DNA of 64,000 nucleotides from Nocardia amamiensis (GTDB lineage Bacteria > Actinomycetota > Actinomycetes > Mycobacteriales > Mycobacteriaceae). A program made the position numbers and the translations under genes. The stretch covers positions 1-64,000 of the forward strand of contig NZ_JADLQX010000019.1 in assembly GCF_015477605.1 (NCBI RefSeq), in the 5' to 3' direction. Below the pieces are notes generated by a model. The model was not told the origin of the DNA and ran no database searches. It was given only the letters and a program-made list of their open reading frames with translations. Position 1 is the stretch's first letter; each line of letters begins with the position of its first letter. Positions 58,475 to 64,000 of the stretch are shown here, in pieces.

Positions 58475-61009
58475 ATGTCGGAAGTGAACGGCGGCGGTGG
58501 CAACGGCCCCGCCGTGCCCGGCGAGTTCGTGGGCAGACACGCCGAGCTGCGACAGATCGACGCGCTGCTGTCCTCGTCGAGCGCGCGGTTGATCACGCTG
58601 GTGGGGCCGGGAGGCATCGGCAAGACGACGTTGGCGGTCGAGGCCGTGCGCCGCTATCGGGATGCGGCACGGCACGCCGTCTACTGGACGCGCCTGGCTC
58701 GGCTCGCGGCAGGCGCGGAAACCGGAGCGGTCGCCGAGGAAGTGCTGCAGTCCCTCGCGAAGAACGGCATCACGGGCCGGTCGGCCTGGGACGGCTTGGT
58801 GGCGACGTTCAGCGAGGACGACGACGAGTCGTACCGGACGATTCTCGTGCTCGACAACTGCGAACACGTGCTCGGCGGGGTCGGCCCGCTGATCGTCGGA
58901 CTGCTCCAAGCGGTGCCCGGCCTGACCGTCGTCGCGACCAGCCGGGAGCCGGTGGGCTGGATCGATGAGCACCTGGTCACCGTGCCGCCGCTGTCCAGCG
59001 CGCACGCCCTCGAATTGTTCCGGCGGCGTGCCGAGCGCACCGGACGGCCGATTGCCGAGGACCCCGGACAGCTGGCCATCGCAGCGCGGATCTGCGGTCA
59101 TGTCGACAACAACCCGCTGTTCATCCGGCTGGCCGCGGCGCGACTGCTGCACCGGCCACCCGCGATCGTGCTGCGCGAGCTGTCCGGCGACACCGACGAC
59201 CGGCGCCTGCAGTGGACGCACGGCGCCAGGGGTGGCGTCGGGGAACGCCACCGCAGCGTGCGCGACGTGATCGCCTGGTCCTACGGCCTGTGCACCGACC
59301 TCGAACAGGTGCTGCTGGAACGGATGTCGGTGTTCGCCACCGGTTGCGATTCGGAGAACGAGGAATCTCCGTGCGGCGCGGAAGCCGACGCGATCGTGGC
59401 GGTCTGCGCGGACGCGTCGCTGCCCGCCGAGGAGATCGATCGGTTGCTCGAGCGTTTGGTCGAACGGTCATTGCTGTCGGCGCACATCACTCCGACCGCG
59501 GTTCGGTACTACCTGCTGGAGAGCGTCCGGGTGTTCATGCGCGACCGCTTGTCGGCGCGCGGCGACGACATCGACGAGGCGCGGCTGCTCGCCCGGCACC
59601 GGCGGCACTACCGGGACCGGGTCGCCGCAGGCCCGGCCACCTGGTCCGGCCCTCGGGAGCAGGAGTGGATCGACTGGGCGCGCACGGCCTGGGACAACAT
59701 CCTCATTGCCATCGAAACCAGCCTCGCCGACCCAGAGGAGGCCGTCGTCGGACTGGAGACCGCCGCGACGCTGATGGCGTTGCGTGTGGCGTTCATCACC
59801 GGTTCCAACCGTGCTATCACAGGTCTCGCCGAACAGGCACTGGAAGTCACCGCCCAGCTCGATCCGCCGCCGACCAGGCTGCGCATCAACGCCACCGCGC
59901 TGGTCGGCTGGATCGCCATCTGGCAGGGCAGGCACACCTACACCGCGCAATTGCTGGACGAGTGCGCCGCGGAGTGCCTGACCGACCCGGAACTGCGTCG
60001 CGGCTGGCGGGAGACCACGGCGACCGACGTGGGCCTGCCCGCCCCGGTGGAGTTCACCTGGGGCTTGGAACTGCTGCTGATCCACTTCGACCTGCGTGCG
60101 GCCGACGTACTGTCGCGGGCGCGAAGGAAATTCGCCGCGGTCGGCGATCGGGCGGGGGAGCAGCGCAGTGAGTTGTTCGAGACGCTCACCTACGCCAATA
60201 TCGCCGACGCCGACGTGGCGCTCGGGGCCACGCGCAGGCATCTGGACCGGGCCATCGACTCCGGCGCGGCCTGGGCCATCGCTTGGGCGGAGCTGGCCTT
60301 GATGATCGCGGTGTCCAGGCATGGCGACCCGCACGAGGCGGTGCGGCTCGGACAGTCCACGCTGGAGCGCCTGCTGACCACGGGGGATACCTGGACGGCG
60401 GGCTGGGTTGCCCACTTCAGCATGATGGCGAAGACATATCTGCTCTCCGCCCGGGTCGACGCGGGCGACACCGGCAGCGCCGAATCGATCGCCGCCGCCA
60501 CCGAAATCGCGCATCTGCAAGGCGGAATCGACACGCTGCACCGGTCGATGGGCATCGTCGCCGACCGGGTGACGCTGGTGGCCCGCGGCACCGCCCGAGC
60601 CATCGAGGTGGCCACCGCCGTCATCGGTGAAGAGGTTTACGCGGCGGCCGCCCAGCGCGGCGCCCGCCTGCGGCCGGAACGCGACGAGCTCCAGTTGTTC
60701 CTGCTCGGCAGGCTGCCCATCGCTCAACTCCCGAGTCCGCGCCCGCGAGCCAGGACCGTCGCCTCGCGCTGGGACGAGCTGACTCCGGCGGAGCGCGAGG
60801 TCGCCGTGCTCGCCGCCGCGGGCTGGGCCAACAGCGCCATAGCCGGGCGCAGGGGCAGCTCGATCCGGACGGTCGACGCACAGGTCGCGGCGGTGCGCAG
60901 GAAATTGATGGCGGCCACCAGGGCCGACATCACCTGGCATATCCCGGAGCAGCTGGACGAGCGGGTGCGGCTGGAATCCGAGCGGCGGCCCGCGCGACGC
61001 TCGGCTTGA
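58475..61009 (+). CDS. ATPase-LuxR transcriptional regulator, paralogue 2
   Basis: About 844 residues from the ATG at 58475, chosen because it aligns with the start of paralogue 1. Walker A is 'LVGPGGIGKTTLAVEA', followed by 'ILVLDNCEHVLGG' and 'VVATSREPVGWIDE'. The C-terminal helix-turn-helix reads 'LTPAEREVAVLAAAGWANSA' and 'SIRTVDAQVAAVRRKLMAAT', and the end 'ERVRLESERRP' matches 'DRVRHESERRP' of its neighbour. Tandem duplication is evident along the whole length. A bidirectional hairpin follows the stop. Confidence 0.88.
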   Translation: MSEVNGGGGNGPAVPGEFVGRHAELRQIDALLSSSSARLITLVGPGGIGKTTLAVEAVRRYRDAARHAVYWTRLARLAAGAETGAVAEEVLQSLAKNGITGRSAWDGLVATFSEDDDESYRTILVLDNCEHVLGGVGPLIVGLLQAVPGLTVVATSREPVGWIDEHLVTVPPLSSAHALELFRRRAERTGRPIAEDPGQLAIAARICGHVDNNPLFIRLAAARLLHRPPAIVLRELSGDTDDRRLQWTHGARGGVGERHRSVRDVIAWSYGLCTDLEQVLLERMSVFATGCDSENEESPCGAEADAIVAVCADASLPAEEIDRLLERLVERSLLSAHITPTAVRYYLLESVRVFMRDRLSARGDDIDEARLLARHRRHYRDRVAAGPATWSGPREQEWIDWARTAWDNILIAIETSLADPEEAVVGLETAATLMALRVAFITGSNRAITGLAEQALEVTAQLDPPPTRLRINATALVGWIAIWQGRHTYTAQLLDECAAECLTDPELRRGWRETTATDVGLPAPVEFTWGLELLLIHFDLRAADVLSRARRKFAAVGDRAGEQRSELFETLTYANIADADVALGATRRHLDRAIDSGAAWAIAWAELALMIAVSRHGDPHEAVRLGQSTLERLLTTGDTWTAGWVAHFSMMAKTYLLSARVDAGDTGSAESIAAATEIAHLQGGIDTLHRSMGIVADRVTLVARGTARAIEVATAVIGEEVYAAAAQRGARLRPERDELQLFLLGRLPIAQLPSPRPRARTVASRWDELTPAEREVAVLAAAGWANSAIAGRRGSSIRTVDAQVAAVRRKLMAATRADITWHIPEQLDERVRLESERRPARRSA

Positions 61010-61101
61010 TTCGCGAACAGGCAATGCTCGGTCTCGCTTCGCTCGAAAGTGGAGGCGGGGCCAGTGTGGTTGCGCTGGATGCGAAACACCTCAACGCAAC
61101 T

Positions 61102-61133
61102 ACGCCCATAACCGTCGCCGCGGTTATGGGCGT
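61102..61133. terminator. Perfect 13-bp bidirectional hairpin
   Basis: ACGCCCATAACCG (61102-61114) pairs with CGGTTATGGGCGT (61121-61133), loop TCGCCG. It lies between convergent genes, 93 bases after the LuxR-type gene and 24 bases past the stop of the secreted-protein gene, and can serve both. Confidence 0.8.
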
Positions 61134-61156
61134 GAGTGCGCGTTATTCGGGTTCGG

Positions 61157-61714
61157 TCAGATCAGCGAGCCGTCGTGGCAACTGCCCGACGACCGCCAGG
61201 ACGGCCGCGGGCCCGTGCCGGGATCGAACGCCCACTGGTCGATCGGTCCGGCGGCTTTCCAGTACAGCGCGCCGCGTCCGTCCGCGACCACCTGGTATAC
61301 GTCCTCGGAGCCCTCGATGAGCTGGTTGCCGACGCAGTAATCGTTGTAGTCGGTACCGAATTGGCGTGCGCCCGCGCTGAACAGGCCGGCGGGGTTGGTG
61401 TACGCGCCCGGGTTGGGAACGGTGCTCCCCCGCCGCGCGTCTCCGCGGTGCCAGGAGGACGTATGCCAGTACGGAGCGCCACGACCGTCGGTGCCGCAGA
61501 AGAAGTTCCAGCCGCCTGCCACGACCGTCGAGCCCTGGCCGTAGGCGCCACCGGCCCAGAGGCAGGCAGCGCCCTGAGCCTCGGCGGTGCCCGCGCCGAG
61601 GCTCAGGCCGCCCGCCGCCACCACTGCCGCCGCCAGCAGGGTGAGCGTTCGTGCCGTCGCGGTCCGCTTGTGGTTACACGCGGTCGCCTGGCGGAGACCT
61701 CTAATCTTGCTCAT
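61157..61714 (-). CDS. Small secreted protein with a repeated DGRG motif
   Basis: 185 residues. A basic start and signal peptide ('TLTLLAAAVVAAGGLSLG', then 'GTAEAQ' as likely cleavage region) precede a mature part of about 140 residues with four cysteines. Two half-repeats are visible: 'FFCGTDGRGAPYWHTSSW' and 'QVVADGRGALYWKAAG', each following a Gly/Val-rich strand. No family is recognised. The start has AGAGAAG 7 bases upstream and lies about 75 bases downstream of a GTGCCG-type promoter reading leftward. Export by the Sec pathway is likely, unlike the ESX cargo. Confidence 0.75.
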   Translation of the reverse strand: MSKIRGLRQATACNHKRTATARTLTLLAAAVVAAGGLSLGAGTAEAQGAACLWAGGAYGQGSTVVAGGWNFFCGTDGRGAPYWHTSSWHRGDARRGSTVPNPGAYTNPAGLFSAGARQFGTDYNDYCVGNQLIEGSEDVYQVVADGRGALYWKAAGPIDQWAFDPGTGPRPSWRSSGSCHDGSLI

Positions 61715-61787
61715 TGGTGCTTCTCTTTCGTGCGCTATCCCGGCCGTCGACGGAGTCGGGGGCCTCGGGAATGATGATGGTTCAAGT

Positions 61788-61816
61788 AATGTGCCGCTAT
61801 ATAGCGGTAAGATCAG
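61788..61816 (-). promoter_or_regulatory. GTGCCG-type promoter-operator before the secreted-protein gene
   Basis: On the minus strand CTGATC (61816-61811), a 17-base spacer and CACATT (61793-61788). The palindrome GTGCCGCTATATAGCGGTAA (61791-61810) has the most symmetric centre of the family. It is followed by the secreted-protein gene start at 61714. Confidence 0.65.
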
Positions 61817-61870
61817 TCCGAAAAGTCGGGTGGCCAGGTGGTGTTGCGAGCGAGTGCGCCTGCTGGTCGC

Positions 61871-62242
61871 TCAGTTGCACCAGCGGGCCTGCGGCTTGCA
61901 CACGGTGTAGCCGCTGCCGTCCGGGCGGGTCGTGCGCGACCAGGTCGAGCTGTTGTTGTTGCCGGTGACGGTGTCGCTCGGCCCGGGCTGGCTCTGGCGC
62001 TGGTGGTAGTCGCGGCGAGCCTGGTCGGCCGCGTTGGCCTCCAGCCGGTCGCTGTTGCGGTGGTGTTGACCCATCGGGTCGATGTGGGTCCAGCCATGGT
62101 CGTCGCCGGTGCCGTTGCGCGGGTCGGAGGGACCGTGCGACTCGTCGGCGACGCCGATGCCAGCGGCGCCCGCGGTGAGTGCGCCGATGATCGCGGCACA
62201 GGTGAGCAGTCGCCGGGCGGTATGCGTGATGGTGGCGTTCAT
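61871..62242 (-). CDS. Small secreted protein, function unknown
   Basis: 123 residues from the ATG at 62242, which overlaps the previous gene's stop as ATGA and has GGAG about 9 bases upstream. A signal peptide ('LLTCAAIIGALTAGAAGIGV') is followed by a hydrophilic mature protein rich in Asp, His, Asn and Gln ('DHGWTHIDPMGQHHRNSD'), ending 'YTVCKPQARWCN' with two cysteines. His-rich spacing could bind metal; this is speculative. Unrecognised family. Confidence 0.7.
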   Translation of the reverse strand: MNATITHTARRLLTCAAIIGALTAGAAGIGVADESHGPSDPRNGTGDDHGWTHIDPMGQHHRNSDRLEANAADQARRDYHQRQSQPGPSDTVTGNNNSSTWSRTTRPDGSGYTVCKPQARWCN

Positions 62243-62628
62243 CGTAAGTCTCCGTGGGGAATTCGACCTGTGCGCGGTGCGGTTCGGGATGCGGCGGTGC
62301 GGCGAACGGCGGGTGTCGGGGTTGCCGCGCGAGGTGTGGGCGGGAATGGAATCGCGGCGGCATCCGTCGCGGACATGTCGTCCGCGGGGCGGTGCCGGTC
62401 GGCACGGTTCCGGTCGTCGGAGTGGGAAGAGCCCGGCCTGTCGTCTCCGTGGCGGCCCGGGTACGCGGAGCGCGGGGCCTCGACGGTGTCGGGCCCGGCC
62501 AGCGCTGGGTCCGGCGCCGGGGTTTCCGGCGTGGCCGCTATCGCGCTCACGATCAGCGGGCGGACGAGCCAGGTCTGCGTCCGTCGCTGGCGTGCCGTGA
62601 TGCCGGTCATCGTTCGTGTCCGATTCAT
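62239..62628 (-). CDS. Small Arg/Pro-rich protein upstream of the secreted protein
   Basis: 129 residues from the ATG at 62628 with GAAGGTGG about 5-8 bases upstream; its TGA overlaps the next start (ATGA). A basic N-terminus and one short hydrophobic stretch ('TWLVRPLIVSAIAATPE') are followed by a disordered Arg/Asp/Pro-rich part ending 'RTGRIPHGDLR'. Translational signals and a promoter 60 bases upstream support a real gene, but composition is low-complexity and no family is recognised. Confidence 0.5.
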   Translation of the reverse strand: MNRTRTMTGITARQRRTQTWLVRPLIVSAIAATPETPAPDPALAGPDTVEAPRSAYPGRHGDDRPGSSHSDDRNRADRHRPADDMSATDAAAIPFPPTPRAATPTPAVRRTAASRTAPRTGRIPHGDLR

Positions 62629-62687
62629 CTCGCCACCTTCGAGAGCGAGGATCGGCCCGGTGCGGTCCGATCAACGACTCCCTGTCT

Positions 62688-62716
62688 ATCGTGCCGTTGG
62701 ATAACGTCACATTAAT
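62688..62716 (-). promoter_or_regulatory. GTGCCG-type promoter-operator, most diverged copy
   Basis: Leftward: ATTAAT (62716-62711), 17 bases, CACGAT (62693-62688). The palindrome GTGCCGTTGGATAACGTCAC (62691-62710) has four or more departures from the consensus. The start of the gene at 62628 lies 60 bases downstream on the minus strand. Confidence 0.5.
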
Positions 62717-63209
62717 CGACGGGCAGATGACTTGTCGAGTGCTTTTCTCCGTGTTGGGAAGTCTGCGTGTCGCCGACTCGGGGGCCGCCCCATGACCAGC
62801 GGCAATGGGCGGGCCGAAAGGCCTGTCGCCGGCAATATTTCGTCCGTGTTAACTCGGCAACAGCTGTCCGGCCGGGGTGGGTGTCATAGCACGGCTGCCG
62901 AAAGGTGATGTGGCTCGCGGAATTCGCGGCGAGGTGGCATGGACGGACGCTGGCAGCCGCCGACCCGAGTGACCGGCGATCATGGGCTGCTCGAGTGGTT
63001 CACTGCACGGATCTTCGGTGGCTGAGCTGCTGTAAGAGATCGTGCCGGCGTGCGGACGCGCTATCGGCGGGACTTGGCGGATTACGTCAGTGGCATGGAT
63101 TCCGGGCTCACGGCCGCTAGAAGGAGTCCGCGCGCGTGCACCATCCAGGTGCTCTCTTGGTCGAGCGGAGCTCGGGAAGATTGGCCCTGTCGTCGTGGGG
63201 CGAATACGA
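62717..63209. other. Intergenic region
   Basis: About 490 bases without a supported gene; short frames here lack ribosome binding sites and coding bias. TTCTC-CGTGTT-GGGAA at 62745-62760 is a one-mismatch relative of the ESX palindrome, but no gene start follows, so it is not counted as a site. Confidence 0.4.
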
Positions 63210-63253
63210 GAAACCGCGCCTGCCGCAGGTGACTTGCAAGCAAGCGCGGTTTC
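63210..63253 (-). terminator. Structured hairpin after the histidine-rich membrane protein gene
   Basis: GAAACCGCGC (63210-63219) pairs with GCGCGGTTTC (63244-63253). The 24-base interior contains CTGCCGCAG and CTTGCAAG self-complementary segments, giving a branched stem. It begins 13 bases past the stop of the leftward gene at 63266, the place for its terminator. Confidence 0.55.
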
Positions 63254-63265
63254 GATCTCGAGAAA

Positions 63266-64000
63266 TCAGGCTTCGACCGCGTAGGCCGCGGCCACCGGCT
63301 CCTTCGCGGCCGGAACCTTGCGAGGCTCGGCCGCGGCGGCGGGATCGCGGAACGGGGCTTCGATGACGGCCCGTTCACGCCACAGGTGGTACAGCGCGAG
63401 CGCGAAGATCGTCGTGCCGATCACGTTGGCCAGGAAGTGCCACCAGACGCGGTAGGCCGACGCGCCCGCACCGGGATCCAGCAGGCCGAAGATGGTCGAC
63501 AGCCCGATCGCCTTGGTGCCGAACACGACCGTGAGGGTGAGCGCGAGATGCTCGAGCCCGTGGATGCCCTGCATCAGCACGCCCATCCGGCCCCACTTGC
63601 GCGCCTTGCTCTCCAGCGCGTGATGGGTGACCAGCGCGACACCGACCAGCCCGGCGAGGAAGTGGAAGTTGCCGACCAGGTGCAGCAGCTCCATACCCAA
63701 TGACGGCTTCATATGGTTGACCTGGCCGAAGCCGTTGGCCAGGCCGGTGCCCCACGGGGTCATCCACGCCGGTGAGTTCGGATGCTGGATCCAGTACCCG
63801 ACCTGTGCGACATGTTCTTGGAAGTGGCCGATCTGGGCGATCACGCCCAGTCCTATGACGCCGAGCGCGGTGCGGAACATCCAGGGGCGCAATGGTTTAC
63901 GCAAGGCGACGACCAGCACGCCGATGGCCGCCCACATCACCACCATCCACGCCACCATCCCTATCGCGCCTAGGATCTCCAGTGCGCTCGCTTCGGCCGT
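63266..64000 (-). CDS. Histidine-rich polytopic membrane protein, N-terminus probably beyond the window
   Basis: At least 230 residues from the ATG at 63958; the frame stays open without a stop to the window end, and the added residues ('ALEILGAIG') extend the first membrane helix, so the true start may lie outside. About six hydrophobic segments carry histidines within or beside them: 'IGHFQEHVAQVGYWIQH', 'MELLHLVGNFHFLAG', 'GIHGLEHLALTLTVVF' and 'YRVWWHFLANVIGT'. Such spacing suggests haem or metal binding, but I do not recognise the family. The C-terminal tail is Ala/Pro/Lys-rich. Confidence 0.75.
   Translation of the reverse strand, partial: TAEASALEILGAIGMVAWMVVMWAAIGVLVVALRKPLRPWMFRTALGVIGLGVIAQIGHFQEHVAQVGYWIQHPNSPAWMTPWGTGLANGFGQVNHMKPSLGMELLHLVGNFHFLAGLVGVALVTHHALESKARKWGRMGVLMQGIHGLEHLALTLTVVFGTKAIGLSTIFGLLDPGAGASAYRVWWHFLANVIGTTIFALALYHLWRERAVIEAPFRDPAAAAEPRKVPAAKEPVAAAYAVEA

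Noticed and set aside
62745..62760. Eleventh copy of TTCCC-N6-GGGAA
   Set aside because: One mismatch and no gene start on either strand at the usual distance.
1..64000. CRISPR arrays, rRNA genes, intact prophage
   Set aside because: No regularly spaced direct repeats, no rRNA-like segment and no phage structural genes were seen.

Overview
The window is GC-rich actinobacterial DNA, most likely from a Nocardia-like member of the Mycobacteriales. It carries a complete mycobacterial-type ESX (type VII) secretion locus with MycP, EccA-E and PE/PPE/EspG/EspB/EspK-like proteins, a PknG kinase with its rubredoxin-like N-terminus, and the large NAD-dependent glutamate dehydrogenase typical of this order. 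No species can be named from sequence reading alone.

Layout. 0-0.4 kb: the end of an IS5-family insertion sequence. 0.6-7.2 kb: a lytic-transglycosylase substrate-like protein, a polytopic membrane protein, an RpiR-type regulator and a CHAP-domain hydrolase. 7.5-15.5 kb: a collinear run of ESX-1-style accessory genes (two unassigned Esp-like proteins, EspB-like, YbaB/EspL-like, an unknown, EspH/EspD-like, EspC-like, EspK-like), followed at 15.7-17.6 kb by a second EspK-like paralogue. 18-22 kb: a divergent pair, one Gly/Pro-rich substrate-like protein leftward and an NlpC/P60 protein plus a WXG-domain protein rightward. 22-41 kb: the ESX core in the order eccA, eccB, eccC (fused), a broken PE/PPE pair, esxB, esxA, a broken espG, an intact PE, PPE and espG, espI, eccD, mycP, eccE and an EspR-like regulator. 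41-43 kb: two membrane-anchored proteins. 43-54 kb: glutamate dehydrogenase, an SPFH protein, an amino-acid permease and PknG, a nitrogen/carbon-balance cluster. 54-64 kb: a MerR regulator, a RibD-like reductase, two tandem ATPase-LuxR regulators, three small, mostly secreted, proteins and a histidine-rich membrane protein that runs off the right edge.

How it works together. EccB, EccC, EccD and EccE should form the inner-membrane secretion channel with MycP as its protease. EccA and EspG are the cytosolic chaperone side. EsxA/EsxB, PE/PPE, EspB, EspC-like and EspK-like proteins are the likely cargo. Four further proteins share one helical module, and three of them end in a peptidoglycan hydrolase (SLT, CHAP, NlpC/P60), so the system may export wall-remodelling enzymes.

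Two recurring regulatory signatures are the most unusual content. A 16-bp palindrome TTCCC-N6-GGGAA occurs ten times, almost always 45-75 bp before a gene start, across the ESX locus and before pknG; an EspR-like regulator encoded inside the locus is a candidate binder. A different 20-bp palindrome (consensus GTGCCGYTATNTARCGGTAC) lies exactly between -35 and -10 hexamers spaced 17 bp apart before glutamate dehydrogenase, the permease, the reductase gene and the small-protein genes, with another copy upstream of eccA. A third notable feature is a tandem duplication of the promoter-PE-PPE-esx-espG block in which the two copies have decayed reciprocally.
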